Shown here one piece after another: positions 19,100-28,154 of a stretch of 64,000 bases of DNA. Positions within the stretch are counted from its first letter, which is position 1. The number at the start of each line of letters is the position of its first letter. Position numbers and translations under genes: made by a program. The notes beneath the pieces are model-generated. The model had not been told where the DNA came from, made no database searches, and saw only the letters and a program-made list of their open reading frames with translations. Source of the DNA: Pseudomonas fluorescens (GTDB lineage: Bacteria; Pseudomonadota; Gammaproteobacteria; Pseudomonadales; Pseudomonadaceae); NCBI RefSeq assembly GCF_005938625.1, contig NZ_VCNJ01000003.1, positions 186,001 through 250,000 on the forward strand. The letters run 5' to 3'.

Positions 19100-19603
19100 T
19101 CAGGCGTCCGGGGCTGCGGCGTTCAGGCCCAGCTCACCGAGTACGCGACCGCGGGATTCGTCGTCGGCGAGCACGCCTTCGATCGCTTTACGGAACGCAG
19201 GTGCGTTACCCAGCGGGCCTTTGAGGGCCACCAGCGCATCGCGCAGTTCCATCAGTTTTTTCAGCTCAGGCACTTGCTCGACCAGGCTGGCCGGGTTGAA
19301 GTCCTTCATCGAATTGACGCGCAGTTGCACAGCCAGCTCGTCGGCCTCGCCATCTTCCTGCAGACGGTTCGGCACGCTCAGCGTCAGACCCAGTTCTTGC
19401 TTGGCCAACACTTCGTCGAAGGTCATCTTGTCGATGCTGATCGGCTTGCGATCTTCGATTTTGCGATCGTCCTTGCGGTGGGTGTAGTCACCGATTGCCA
19501 GCAGCTTCAGCGGCAGTTCAATCTCTTCCTGAGCACCGCCGGTGGCGGGTTTGAAGGTGACGTTGATGCGTTCCTTGGGGGCTACCGAGCCTTCTTTGGC
19601 CAT
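19100..19603 (-). CDS. tssB: T6SS contractile sheath small subunit TssB
   Basis: 167 aa (VipA family), taken from the ATG at 19603 with AAGGAG upstream; the longer open frame would overlap tssA and its extra 22 residues do not resemble the family. The N-terminus MAKEGSVAPKERINVTFKP and the ELPLKLLAIGDY motif are typical. It forms the sheath heterodimer with TssC. It lies 32 nt downstream of tssA. Confidence 0.97.
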   Translation of the reverse strand: MAKEGSVAPKERINVTFKPATGGAQEEIELPLKLLAIGDYTHRKDDRKIEDRKPISIDKMTFDEVLAKQELGLTLSVPNRLQEDGEADELAVQLRVNSMKDFNPASLVEQVPELKKLMELRDALVALKGPLGNAPAFRKAIEGVLADDESRGRVLGELGLNAAAPDA

Positions 19604-19635
19604 GGCTTTTCTCCTTGCGGTTGTGGCCCTGGGGC

Positions 19636-21198
19636 CTATTCGAGTACCACTTCGAGGTCGAGGTGGCACAGCCTGCGATAAATCTCTTCCTTGCGTTCAC
19701 GTACGGCATGGTTCTGCGGCAACAACTCGCAGCAGCTATGCAGTAGATGCAGCACTTCCAATGCAAGATCGGGCTCCCAGGCGTGCAGGCCTGAGTCCTG
19801 TAATGTCTGATCGAGGGTTTCCAGCTGGTTCTTGGCCAGCTCGTATTTCTTGGCCATGAAGCACAGGCGCGCGAGGGCGAACTGCCAGAAGAAGCGTTCG
19901 CGCCCGCCATGGGCCGACTGCAAACCTTGCTTGAGCGTCTGCACGGCGGGCTTCAGGCCTTCCTTGCGCAGCAGCGGCAGGACTTCTTCGAGGGCCTTTT
20001 CCCAAGCCGGCTGGGTTTCGACGTTTTCGCTTTCGACCTTGCGCGGCGCACTGGCGCTTTGCAGGTGCGGCATGACGTTGGCGGCGATCCACGCCCGGGT
20101 GGACGGATCGGCAAACGGCGCGCCGTCATGGAAGCGCAACTCGACAATGCCGGGCAGCCGTTGAACCAAAAGCGCGAAGTGGATTTCCACTTCGCGCATT
20201 GCCAACTCGGCGTTGAGGTTCTGGAGACATTCCCAGACCATCCTCTGGCCATCGAACCAGAACGGCGCCTTCGCCAGGCTCGCCTCCAGTTCCACCAGCA
20301 GGTCGGCGTATTTGCCCTGATCGAAGCGGTCCTGGTAGAGCTTGAGCTTTTCCAGGGGCAGGCCGCGCAACACGGTGATCTGCTCGGCGTTACGCTCGGG
20401 CACTGCGTCGATGGTCATCCACAGCAGCGTGCGGTTCAGGCGCAGCGCACGCAGGTCAGTGGCTTTCTGCTTGAGCCACCAGGCGCAAAGCGGACGGGCG
20501 CTTTCCTGCTGGGCGCGCAAGGCTTTGTGCGCATCACGTTCGTTGTCGATCGGCGCGCCGGGGGTGAGCAACTGGCTCGCGGCCTGCTTGACCTGCGCCA
20601 CCGCCGCACCAACCACGCCGGGGGCTGGCTGGTTGTCGGCGGCGCGCTGGATCATGGTTTTCAGGCGACGGGAGATCGGCAGCAGCAGCGGCGAGTCATC
20701 GCCCAGATGCTCGGCGCAGGCGGCCTCAAGACCGGACAGGTGCTCGGAGAGCTGCCGGAACATCGGCAACTGCTCTTTGATCGCAATGTTTTCGGTGATG
20801 ACCTGCTCGAGACGCGGCACCAGCCAGCCGATGGCGGCGGCACGGGTGCGGGCTTTGAGCGGGTGAACGTCGGCCCAGTTGTTTTCCGACAGATGGTGCA
20901 GCAAACCGAGGCCGGCCAGCAGCCCGGGGAAGGATTCGCGCTGGTACAGCGACCAGGTCAGCCAGGCGCCGACACGTAAATCCTTGGATTGGGTACGCAG
21001 CAGATTTTCGCTGTTTTCGCGGATTTTCAGCCAGTCGATCTGCCCGCTTTCGTGCATCGACGAAGCTTTGGCCAGCTCACTTTCCAGCGCCTCGAATTCG
21101 CTCGAAAAACGAACGTCTTCGCCCGCGAAATTCTCTTTGGAAACAGAGACTTTTGCGAGTTCGAGGTAATGGGCGGAAAGTTTGCTTGAGTAGGACAT
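19636..21198 (-). CDS. tssA: T6SS assembly protein TssA
   Basis: 520 aa. An N-terminal ImpA domain contains LHHLSENNWADVHPLKAR (about 100-117). A VasJ-type C-terminal region contains the GGRERFFWQFALARLCFMA segment (about 440-460), of the class that primes and caps the growing tube/sheath. First gene of the cluster; the upstream 640 bp contain no other gene on this strand, so the main T6SS promoter should lie there. The start MSYSSKLSAHYLELAK is the one used in homologues as I recall. Confidence 0.94.
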   Translation of the reverse strand: MSYSSKLSAHYLELAKVSVSKENFAGEDVRFSSEFEALESELAKASSMHESGQIDWLKIRENSENLLRTQSKDLRVGAWLTWSLYQRESFPGLLAGLGLLHHLSENNWADVHPLKARTRAAAIGWLVPRLEQVITENIAIKEQLPMFRQLSEHLSGLEAACAEHLGDDSPLLLPISRRLKTMIQRAADNQPAPGVVGAAVAQVKQAASQLLTPGAPIDNERDAHKALRAQQESARPLCAWWLKQKATDLRALRLNRTLLWMTIDAVPERNAEQITVLRGLPLEKLKLYQDRFDQGKYADLLVELEASLAKAPFWFDGQRMVWECLQNLNAELAMREVEIHFALLVQRLPGIVELRFHDGAPFADPSTRAWIAANVMPHLQSASAPRKVESENVETQPAWEKALEEVLPLLRKEGLKPAVQTLKQGLQSAHGGRERFFWQFALARLCFMAKKYELAKNQLETLDQTLQDSGLHAWEPDLALEVLHLLHSCCELLPQNHAVRERKEEIYRRLCHLDLEVVLE

Positions 21199-21837
21199 CC
21201 ATGGCCTTTATTAAGGATTACAGTCAGGCGCCTATTGGAGTAACCGCGGCGCGGGACAGTATCGAAGAGCGGTGCAGCGACTCATCCAATTGAGATGTGC
21301 TCTTTCAAGTGGGCGCATCGTAATCACTATGATGGCCACTAGCAAGCATCTGATTAAACAACAAGACGAAGTGTTCTTTGTTTGTTGTAGGAGGTTTCCC
21401 TATATTCAGTCAGGGAATCCCCGATGCCCTGTTTATATTCGCATCCCCTTACAAAACACTGGGAAAGCTTGATTTAGAGCGATCGTTCCAACTGCCGTCG
21501 ATCGCCGGATACCGGAGCTGGCGAGAATGGCGTGGAGCATGGCGGGTTTTGAAAAAAACGGATGTAGGATGATTCCGAAAGACTTCGGTGTTGTTTCAAC
21601 AAATCACAGCGAGACAACCAACAACGCAGAAAGTGCCATCAATATGATGGCGTTATATATAGAGTATTGATTTAACTGTGGGGCTGATCGATAGCCAACA
21701 AATGCAATCAGTTACTCGGCCTTTATTAAGTCTGCACGCCAGAATAAATCGGCAGGCATAAAAAATGGGCACCCGACCGCAATCGGTGTGCCCATTTTTT
21801 CTGCGGTTCTCCTCGTTATTCGAGGAGTTCGCCGCAA
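21199..21837 (-). other. Gene-free stretch upstream of tssA (promoter region)
   Basis: About 640 bases without a convincing gene; short frames here lack codon bias and ribosome-binding sites. The end nearest hupA holds the terminator at 21760-21800. The DNA at 21200-21750 is distinctly more AT-rich than the genes on either side. It should carry the T6SS promoter and upstream regulatory sites, but I found no sigma-54 -24/-12 element with correct GG-N10-GC spacing. Confidence 0.5.
21760..21800 (-). terminator. Bidirectional-looking rho-independent terminator of hupA
   Basis: Perfect 13-bp arms (AAAAAATGGGCAC and GTGCCCATTTTTT) around a short inner stem, with an A-run on one side and a T-run on the other, 38 nt downstream of the HU stop codon. 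The symmetry allows termination in both directions, which also insulates hupA from the T6SS leader region. Confidence 0.9.
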
Positions 21838-22113
21838 TTATGGATTAACGCTGTCTTTCAACGATTTGCCTGGCTTGAACGCAACGGTGTTGCTGGCCTT
21901 GATTTTGACCGGTTCGCCGGTCTGCGGGTTTTTGCCGGTGCGGGCGCCGCGATGACGTTGCAGGAAGGTGCCGAAGCCGACCAGCGTCACGCTGTCCTTG
22001 CGGTGCAGAGCGCCGGTGATTTCTTCGAGAACGGCGTTGAGTACGCGGTTGGCCTGTTCTTTGGTCAGATCTGCTTTTTCAGCGATTGCAGCGGCGAGTT
22101 CTGGTTTACGCAT
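21838..22113 (-). CDS. hupA: HU-family nucleoid DNA-binding protein
   Basis: 91 aa, standard HU length. The signature GFGTFLQRHRGARTGKNPQTG spans about residues 46-66 and contains the DNA-intercalating arm; the C-terminus (KIKASNTVAFKPGKSLKD) completes it. HU bends DNA and compacts the nucleoid. It corresponds in position to PAO1 PA5348, next to rubredoxin reductase. The exact paralogue name varies between species, so the symbol is by synteny. It is followed by a strong terminator and the T6SS cluster beyond. Confidence 0.93.
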   Translation of the reverse strand: MRKPELAAAIAEKADLTKEQANRVLNAVLEEITGALHRKDSVTLVGFGTFLQRHRGARTGKNPQTGEPVKIKASNTVAFKPGKSLKDSVNP

Positions 22114-22303
22114 TAGTGAAGCCCCTTTGACGGTTTTTTGTTGTTATGTCCGTGCTGTTCTCGTTGGAACAGCGCCCAAGGCGCCGCAGGCTCTACTCTG
22201 CGGCAGACGGGAGTGAGAATGGCACGCGGATACCGGCGGCGCCAGTCTCCCCGTGACCTTTGTAGGGGCAAAAGCGGGGTGATTCCGACAGAACGACCGG
22301 TAT

Positions 22304-23452
22304 TTACGCCAGCAGGGCCGGAAGCTGTTTGTTCAGGGCGAGTTTTTCCATGACCGCTGCGCCGGTCAGCGCGTAGCCGAGCAATTGGCCTTCGGCGCTG
22401 TGGCACAGGGCCTTGATGTCGGCGCCCTGCCCTTCAACCGTCCAGACGCCTTCGCTGCCCCGTGGCGGCGGCGAAACCACCAATGGGCACACCGGGGTTT
22501 TCACGGTGATCGGCATCGGGCCGTAGCTCACGGCGGTCGGGTTGCCGGCGAGGGTTTGTGCCAGCGCTCGCGCACAGCTCATGAGGGGCATCACGTACAG
22601 CAGATTCAGCCCATCGACTTCGGCACAATCGCCCAATGCGTAGATGTTGGCGTGGGAGGTTTTCAGATGGCGATCCACCACCACACCGCGATTGACCTGC
22701 ACGCCGGCAGCCGCCGCCAGATCGATGCGTGGGCGCAGGCCGATGGCCGACACCACCACGTCGCAAGGAATGACCTGGCCGTCGGACAGATGCGCTTCGA
22801 GGCCGTCGGCGACTTTCTGCAATCGGGTCAGCACCGGACCGAGGTGGAATTTCGCACCCAGGCTTTCCAGCCCGGCCTGCACCGCTGCCGCAGCGGCCGG
22901 GTGCAGCAGCATCGGCATGACTTGTTCGCACGGCGCCACCAATTGCACTTCGTAGCCGCCGAGGATCAGGTCATTGGCGAATTCGCAGCCAATCAGGCCG
23001 GCACCGAGCAGCAGCACCCGGCGCTTGCCTGCCGCAGCGGCACGGAAACGCGCATAGTCTTCGAGATCATTGATCGGGAATACCCGATCACTGCCATCAC
23101 CTTCGATCGGTACGCGCACGGTTTCTGCGCCCCAGGCGAGGATCAGATCGCGGTAATAAACCGCTTCTTCGCCGATCCACAGGCGTTTGTGGCCGGCGTC
23201 GATGCCGCTGATACGCGTGTGAGTACGCACCTCGGCCCTCAACTGCTCGGCCATGGCGCCCGGTTCGGCCATGCTCAGGCCATCGGCGTCCTTGTTCTTG
23301 CCGAAACCGGTGGAGAGCATCGGTTTGGAGTAAGAGCGGCCGTCATCAGCCGTGATCAACAGCAACGGGGTTTCGCTGTCGAGCTTGCGAAACTCGCGGG
23401 CCAGGTTGTAGCCCGCGAGGCCAGTGCCAATGATGACGACAGGTGCGCTCAT
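22304..23452 (-). CDS. rubB: Rubredoxin-NAD(+) reductase
   Basis: 382 aa FAD-dependent pyridine nucleotide-disulfide oxidoreductase. An N-terminal FAD-binding Rossmann motif ([14 protein letters not shown], about 5-18) and an internal NAD-binding motif ([14 protein letters not shown], about 145-158) are followed by a C-terminal FAD segment (IYALGDCAE). It passes electrons from NADH to rubredoxin, encoded 20 nt upstream on the same strand. In Pseudomonas the pair supports alkane hydroxylase or oxidative-stress electron transfer; no alkane hydroxylase is in this window. Confidence 0.95.
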   Translation of the reverse strand: MSAPVVIIGTGLAGYNLAREFRKLDSETPLLLITADDGRSYSKPMLSTGFGKNKDADGLSMAEPGAMAEQLRAEVRTHTRISGIDAGHKRLWIGEEAVYYRDLILAWGAETVRVPIEGDGSDRVFPINDLEDYARFRAAAAGKRRVLLLGAGLIGCEFANDLILGGYEVQLVAPCEQVMPMLLHPAAAAAVQAGLESLGAKFHLGPVLTRLQKVADGLEAHLSDGQVIPCDVVVSAIGLRPRIDLAAAAGVQVNRGVVVDRHLKTSHANIYALGDCAEVDGLNLLYVMPLMSCARALAQTLAGNPTAVSYGPMPITVKTPVCPLVVSPPPRGSEGVWTVEGQGADIKALCHSAEGQLLGYALTGAAVMEKLALNKQLPALLA

Positions 23453-23472
23453 GCCTTACTCCTTGTTTGTAT

Positions 23473-23640
23473 TTAGTTGATTTCGATCATTTCGAAGTCC
23501 AGCTTGCCGACGCCGCAATCGGGGCACAGCCAGTCTTCTGGTACGTCTTGCCACAGGGTGCCCGGCGCAATGCCGTCATCCGGCCAGCCGTCGGCTTCGT
23601 TGTAGATCAGGCCGCAGACCACACATTGCCACTTTTTCAT
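23473..23640 (-). CDS. rubA: Rubredoxin
   Basis: 55 aa. Starts [20 protein letters not shown] and carries the two CxxC(G) iron-binding pairs, C6/C9 and C39/C42, plus the GIAPGTLW and [10 protein letters not shown] motifs of rubredoxins. It is a one-iron electron carrier reduced by the RubB reductase encoded immediately downstream. PAO1 has two tandem rubredoxins here (rubA1, rubA2); this genome shows only one at this locus. Confidence 0.96.
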   Translation of the reverse strand: MKKWQCVVCGLIYNEADGWPDDGIAPGTLWQDVPEDWLCPDCGVGKLDFEMIEIN

Positions 23641-23841
23641 TCAGGTACTTCCTCAGGGTTCAGGCTGGGTGCCGGCGCGGACGGTCGATGGGTGTTGCAC
23701 TGCCATCCGGCTCAGGGCGTTTTGTACTGATGGTGCCGGGCAGATGCAAGCCTGTTCAGCGCAATGGCGACCCGGATCAATCAACATCGCAGCTCGCCAT
23801 GGTAAGCTCGCCGCCTCATTTGCGGCCAATAATGACTCATT

Positions 23842-24402
23842 GTGCAACATTCAAATGCCTGCCCGACCCCGCTCTGGCTGACCCAAAGCCGACTGACGCC
23901 CCTCCCCGATTCGTTGACCCTCGACTGGCTGTTCGACGAAGGCTCCCTCACCCGCCGCCTGACCCGGCTATCCAATGACGGCTTCAGCGTCACGCCACTG
24001 TTTGAAGGCTGGGACACCTTGCGCGCTGACGAATGCGCCGCGCTGGATCTGGCCGAGGGCAGCGAAGGCTGGGTGCGCGAGGTGTATTTGCGCGGTCATG
24101 GCGAGGCTTGGGTGTTTGCCCGCAGCGTCGCTTCGCGCGCCGCCTTGCAGGGCGACGGTTTGCACATGGATGAGCTGGGCAGCCGCTCGCTGGGCGGATT
24201 GCTGTTTTGCGATCAGGCCTTCCAGCGCCGCGCCATCGAAGTTTGCCACTACCCTGAACAATGGCTGCCACAAGCAGCGAAAGCGCCGCAGCTGTGGGGC
24301 CGTCGTTCGCGTTTCGACCGTGGCGCGCTGAGCGTCCTGGTCGCGGAAATCTTCCTGCCGAGCCTGTGGAGCGCCGCCCGCGCCCATCCGGAGAACTGCT
24401 GA
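23842..24402 (+). CDS. ubiC: Chorismate lyase UbiC
   Basis: 186 aa from a GTG start. It catalyses chorismate to 4-hydroxybenzoate plus pyruvate, the first committed step of ubiquinone synthesis. Family features are the [19 protein letters not shown] segment (about 76-95) and the LGGLLF segment near 119. The stop codon overlaps the ubiA start by 1 nt (TGATG), so the two are coupled. No strong Shine-Dalgarno motif precedes the GTG, so the exact start is less certain than the identity. Confidence 0.92.
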   Translation: MQHSNACPTPLWLTQSRLTPLPDSLTLDWLFDEGSLTRRLTRLSNDGFSVTPLFEGWDTLRADECAALDLAEGSEGWVREVYLRGHGEAWVFARSVASRAALQGDGLHMDELGSRSLGGLLFCDQAFQRRAIEVCHYPEQWLPQAAKAPQLWGRRSRFDRGALSVLVAEIFLPSLWSAARAHPENC

Positions 24403-25292
24403 TGTATCAGAGCCTGCTCAAGTCGCTGAACCGCTTGAACCCGCGCGCCTGGGATTTCATTCAGCTGACCCGGATGGACAAGCCGATCGGTATTTACCTG
24501 CTGCTGTGGCCGACGCTGTGGGCACTGTGGATCGCCGGTAAAGGTTCGCCGTCGCTGGCCAACGTGGTGATTTTCGTCCTCGGCGTGGTGCTGACCCGCG
24601 CCGGCGGCTGCGTGATCAACGACTGGGCCGATCGCAAGGTCGACGGCCACGTCAAACGCACCGCGCAACGGCCATTGGCGGCCGGCAGAATCAGTTCGAA
24701 AGAAGCGCTGGTGTTCTTTGCGCTGTTGATGGGCGTGAGTTTTCTGCTGGTGCTGTGCACCAACGCGCCGACCATTTGGTTGTCGCTGGGTGGTCTGGCG
24801 CTGGCCTTCACTTATCCATTCATGAAGCGCTACACCTATTACCCGCAAGTGGTGCTGGGCGCGGCGTTTTCGTGGGGCATGCCGATGGCGTTCACCGCCG
24901 AGACCGGCGAACTGCCGGCGGCGGCGTGGCTGCTGTGGATCGCCAATCTGCTGTGGACGGTGGGATACGACACCTATTACGCGATGACCGACCGCGATGA
25001 CGATTTGAAGATCGGCGTGAAGTCGACGGCGATTCTGTTTGGCGAGGCGGATCGGGTGATCATCCTGAGCTTGCAGGCGTTGTCGCTGGGCTGCCTGTTG
25101 CTGGCCGGGTCGAAATTTGAGCTGGGCGTGTGGTTCCATCTCGGCCTGCTGGTGGCTGCCGGGTGTTATGCGTGGGAGTTCTGGTACACCCGTGGTCGTG
25201 ACCGCATGCGCTGCTTCAAGGCGTTTTTACACAACCACTGGGCCGGGTTGGCGATTTTCGTCGGGATCGTGCTGGATTACGCGTTGCGTTAA
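24402..25292 (+). CDS. ubiA: 4-hydroxybenzoate polyprenyltransferase UbiA
   Basis: 296 aa integral membrane enzyme with about eight to nine hydrophobic helices. It attaches the polyprenyl tail to 4-hydroxybenzoate made by UbiC. The two Asp-rich prenyl-diphosphate-binding motifs are visible: NDWAD (about 73-77) and DRDDD near 198-202. The start is placed at the ATG coupled to the ubiC stop; a longer open frame into ubiC is antisense-free but not family-like. Followed by a REPIN element that separates it from the convergent gene. Confidence 0.96.
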   Translation: MYQSLLKSLNRLNPRAWDFIQLTRMDKPIGIYLLLWPTLWALWIAGKGSPSLANVVIFVLGVVLTRAGGCVINDWADRKVDGHVKRTAQRPLAAGRISSKEALVFFALLMGVSFLLVLCTNAPTIWLSLGGLALAFTYPFMKRYTYYPQVVLGAAFSWGMPMAFTAETGELPAAAWLLWIANLLWTVGYDTYYAMTDRDDDLKIGVKSTAILFGEADRVIILSLQALSLGCLLLAGSKFELGVWFHLGLLVAAGCYAWEFWYTRGRDRMRCFKAFLHNHWAGLAIFVGIVLDYALR

Positions 25293-25300
25293 ACACATAC

Positions 25301-25391
25301 CTGTAGGAGTGAGCCTGCTCGCGATAGCGGTGTGTCAGAAACGAAAATGCTGACTGACACACCGCTATCGCGAGCAGGCTCACTCCTACAG
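25301..25391. repeat. REPIN element, family A
   Basis: Long inverted repeat: TGTAGGAGTGAGCCTGCTCG ... mirrored by its complement ending CTCCTACA, arms of about 35-40 bp with GCGATAGCGGTG inside each arm and an about 20-nt loop. It lies between the convergent ubiA and the Y-x4-D protein gene, where it may also act as a bidirectional terminator. The same family is at 43605-43691 and, as a variant, at 51075-51163. Confidence 0.9.
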
Positions 25392-25401
25392 GGGACCGCG
25401 T

Positions 25402-25785
25402 TTACTTGGCTTTGGCGACTTTCCAGGCGCCGTCCATTTTGCCGTCACCGGTCATGTCACCGGCCTTCTTGTCCATCACGAAGGTGTACAGCGGCATGCC
25501 TTGGTAGGCCCACTGCATCTTGCCGTCGTCGCGTTTGATGACAGTCCAGTCACCCATCGACTTGTCACCCGCCGTCGCCATCAACGGCGGCCAGTTGGTT
25601 GCGCACTTGTCGTTGCACATCGACTTGCCGCCCGAGTCCTTGGCGAAGGTGTACAGGGTCATGCCCTTGTGATCGGTGTACATGCCGTCCTTCTCCATCG
25701 CAGGATCTGCAGCCATGGCAAATCCGGGCAGAGTCAGGGCGGCAGCCATCAGCAGTGCTTTGAAAGAAACAGTCATTTGAGTCAT
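25402..25785 (-). CDS. Small secreted COG4315-type repeat protein
   Basis: 127 aa. A cleavable signal peptide (about 1-25, ending AMA-ADPAME) is followed by two copies of the 'secreted repeat with Y-x4-D' motif: GMTLYTFAKDSGGKS-x-C and GMPLYTFVMDKKAGD. Two cysteines (MCNDKCATNWPPL) could form a disulphide. The function of this periplasmic family is unknown. Start with GAAGG 5 nt upstream. It lies divergent from phoB, and the Pho box between the two could affect both. Confidence 0.88.
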   Translation of the reverse strand: MTQMTVSFKALLMAAALTLPGFAMAADPAMEKDGMYTDHKGMTLYTFAKDSGGKSMCNDKCATNWPPLMATAGDKSMGDWTVIKRDDGKMQWAYQGMPLYTFVMDKKAGDMTGDGKMDGAWKVAKAK

Positions 25786-25865
25786 GGAAACCTTCTTTTG
25801 TGGTTGTCAGGATTCGGACTTAGAGCTTAGTTCAGGATTTGCACAATCGCCGCCGGACTAAAATA

Positions 25866-25883
25866 CTGTCACACGACTGCAAT
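25866..25883 (+). promoter_or_regulatory. Pho box upstream of phoB
   Basis: Two 7-bp direct repeats, CTGTCAC-ACGA-CTGCAAT, against the PhoB consensus CTGTCAT-N4-CTGTCAT, with a possible -10 (TATCTA) at about 25892-25897. It lies 54 nt before the phoB start and implies autoregulation of phoBR under phosphate starvation. Confidence 0.8.
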
Positions 25884-25936
25884 AATTCCGTTATCTAATG
25901 CGGCGCAAGACAGTTAAATGACAAGAGGATTAAGGC

Positions 25937-26626
25937 ATGGTTGGCAGGAGCATTCTGATCGTCGACGACGAAGCGCCCATTCGCGAAATGATCGCCGTTG
26001 CGTTGGAAATGGCCGGCTATGACTGCCTCGAGGCAGAGAACTCGCAGCAGGCCCACGCCATCATCGTCGACCGCAAGCCGGACCTGATCCTGCTCGACTG
26101 GATGTTGCCGGGCACCTCGGGTATAGAACTGGCCCGTCGTCTGAAGCGTGACGAGCTGACCGGGGACATCCCGATCATCATGCTCACCGCCAAGGGCGAA
26201 GAGGACAACAAGATCCAGGGTCTTGAAGTCGGCGCCGACGACTACATCACCAAACCGTTTTCCCCGCGCGAACTGGTCGCCCGCCTCAAAGCCGTGCTGC
26301 GTCGCGCCGGCCCGACCGACGGCGAAGCGCCGATCGAAGTCGGTGGCCTGCTGCTCGACCCGATCAGCCACCGCGTGACCATCGACGGCAAACCCGCTGA
26401 AATGGGCCCGACCGAATACCGACTGCTGCAATTCTTCATGACCCACCAGGAGCGCGCCTACACCCGTGGCCAGTTGCTGGATCAGGTCTGGGGTGGCAAC
26501 GTCTACGTTGAAGAACGCACCGTCGACGTGCACATCCGCCGCCTGCGCAAGGCCCTCGGCGACGCCTACGAAAATCTGGTACAAACCGTGCGCGGCACCG
26601 GCTACCGGTTTTCCACCAAAGCATAA
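25937..26626 (+). CDS. phoB: Phosphate regulon response regulator PhoB
   Basis: 229 aa OmpR/PhoB-family regulator. The receiver domain has the acidic pair D10/D11, the phosphoacceptor D54 ([11 protein letters not shown]) and K106 (TKPFSP). The C-terminal winged-helix domain ends [11 protein letters not shown]. When phosphorylated by PhoR under low phosphate it binds Pho boxes such as those found here before phoB, pstC and pstS. The downstream phoR is separated by a 95-bp gap containing a palindromic repeat. Confidence 0.97.
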   Translation: MVGRSILIVDDEAPIREMIAVALEMAGYDCLEAENSQQAHAIIVDRKPDLILLDWMLPGTSGIELARRLKRDELTGDIPIIMLTAKGEEDNKIQGLEVGADDYITKPFSPRELVARLKAVLRRAGPTDGEAPIEVGGLLLDPISHRVTIDGKPAEMGPTEYRLLQFFMTHQERAYTRGQLLDQVWGGNVYVEERTVDVHIRRLRKALGDAYENLVQTVRGTGYRFSTKA

Positions 26627-26630
26627 AAAA

Positions 26631-26708
26631 CAGCTGCAAGCTTCTAGCTACAAGCGGCAAGTATCAGCGAGCCGCTCTGACTTGTAGCTTGAAACTTGAA
26701 GCTGCGGC
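26631..26708. repeat. Palindromic repeat family C, copy 1 (phoB-phoR gap)
   Basis: Imperfect inverted repeat built from CAGCTGCAAGCTTCTAGC and its complement-like partner ACTTGTAGCTTGAAACTTG, with CAAGCGGC/GCCGCT inner arms. It fills most of the phoB-phoR spacer and could form a hairpin in the phoBR mRNA. Two related copies occur in the pst operon. Confidence 0.75.
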
Positions 26709-26721
26709 TAAGGACGCCCCC

Positions 26722-28044
26722 GTGAATCAAAACTGGCATGGCACCCTGATTCGCCACATGCTGTTGCTGGTCACCGCTTGCCTGGTGATCGGCCTGATCA
26801 CCGGCTATTACGGCTGGAGCCTCGCGGCGGGCCTGGGGATTTATCTGGGCTGGACGCTCAAGCAATTGCTGCGGCTGCACGAATGGCTGCGCCAGCACCA
26901 ACCCGACGAAGCACCGCCCGACGGCTACGGCCTGTGGGGTGAAGTGTTCGACAGCATCTACCACCTGCAACGCCGTGATCAACGGGTGCGCGGGCGCCTG
27001 CAAGCGGTGATCGACCGAGTGCAGGAATCCACTGCTGCGCTGAAAGACGCGGTGATCATGCTCGACAGCGACGGCAACCTGGAATGGTGGAACCGCGCCG
27101 CCGAAACCCTGCTCGGCCTCAAGACCCCGCAAGACAGCGGCCAACCAGTGACCAACCTGGTACGGCATCCGCGCTTCAAGGAATACTTCGAGCAGGACAG
27201 CTACGCCGAGCCACTGGAAATCCCTTCGCCAACCAATGATCGCGTACGCATTCAGCTGTACCTGACCCGCTACGGTAACAATGAACATTTGATGCTGGTG
27301 CGCGACGTCACGCGCATCCATCAGCTGGAACAGATGCGCAAAGACTTTATCGCCAACGTCTCCCACGAGTTGCGCACACCGCTGACCGTTATCTGCGGCT
27401 ATCTGGAAACCCTGCTCGACAACGTCGAGGAAGTGAACCCACGCTGGAGCCGCGCCCTGCAGCAGATGCAACAACAGGGCGGGCGCATGCAGACGCTGCT
27501 CAACGATTTGTTGTTGCTGGCGAAACTCGAAGCCACCGATTACCCGTCGGACAACCAGCCGGTGCAGGTCGACGCCCTGCTGCAATCGATCAAGGGTGAT
27601 GCGCAGCAGTTGTCCGGTTCGAAGAATCAGCGCATCAGCCTCGAAGCCGACGCCGGCCTGTTGCTCAAGGGCAGCGAGGCGGAATTGCGCAGCGCGTTTT
27701 CCAACCTGGTGTTCAACGCGGTGAAGTACACCCCGGCCGAGGGCAACATCCGCATTCGCTGGTGGGGCGACGATCAGGGCGCGCACCTCAGCGTGCAGGA
27801 TTCCGGGATCGGCATCGACAGCAAACACCTGCCGCGCCTGACCGAACGCTTCTACCGCGTCGACTCCAGCCGCAACTCCAACACCGGCGGCACCGGGCTC
27901 GGCCTGGCCATCGTCAAACACGTGCTGCTGCGCCACCGCGCACGCATGGAGATCAGCAGCGTGCCCGGCCACGGCAGCACGTTCACCTGCCATTTCGCCC
28001 CGGCGCAAGTGGCCAGCGCACGGGCGATCAGCACCGCTGAGTAA
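26722..28044 (+). CDS. phoR: Phosphate regulon sensor histidine kinase PhoR
   Basis: 440 aa from the GTG start, which has AAGGA 7 nt upstream; a longer frame from a TTG would begin inside the palindromic repeat and is rejected. N-terminal membrane segments (about 10-50), a PAS domain (about 95-190), HisKA with the phosphorylated histidine H215 (FIANVSHELRTPL), then the HATPase domain (N box near SNLVFNAVKYTP, G boxes DSGIGID and GTGLGLAI). It phosphorylates PhoB when PstSCAB/PhoU signal phosphate limitation. Confidence 0.96.
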   Translation: MNQNWHGTLIRHMLLLVTACLVIGLITGYYGWSLAAGLGIYLGWTLKQLLRLHEWLRQHQPDEAPPDGYGLWGEVFDSIYHLQRRDQRVRGRLQAVIDRVQESTAALKDAVIMLDSDGNLEWWNRAAETLLGLKTPQDSGQPVTNLVRHPRFKEYFEQDSYAEPLEIPSPTNDRVRIQLYLTRYGNNEHLMLVRDVTRIHQLEQMRKDFIANVSHELRTPLTVICGYLETLLDNVEEVNPRWSRALQQMQQQGGRMQTLLNDLLLLAKLEATDYPSDNQPVQVDALLQSIKGDAQQLSGSKNQRISLEADAGLLLKGSEAELRSAFSNLVFNAVKYTPAEGNIRIRWWGDDQGAHLSVQDSGIGIDSKHLPRLTERFYRVDSSRNSNTGGTGLGLAIVKHVLLRHRARMEISSVPGHGSTFTCHFAPAQVASARAISTAE

Positions 28045-28154
28045 TGTCGCACTAGGCAATCGCCAGGTCAGCCGCTACATTGGCTGACTTGTGCCTGCCT
28101 TTCAGGCGCGACTTTTACCTCTCTTGAATCACACGGAACCCGCAAAACTCCATC

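Noticed and set aside
21601..21660. Possible sigma-54 promoter for tssA (TGGCACTTTCTGC on the minus strand near 21640)
   Set aside because: The GG and GC doublets are 8 bp apart instead of 10, so the -24/-12 spacing is wrong.
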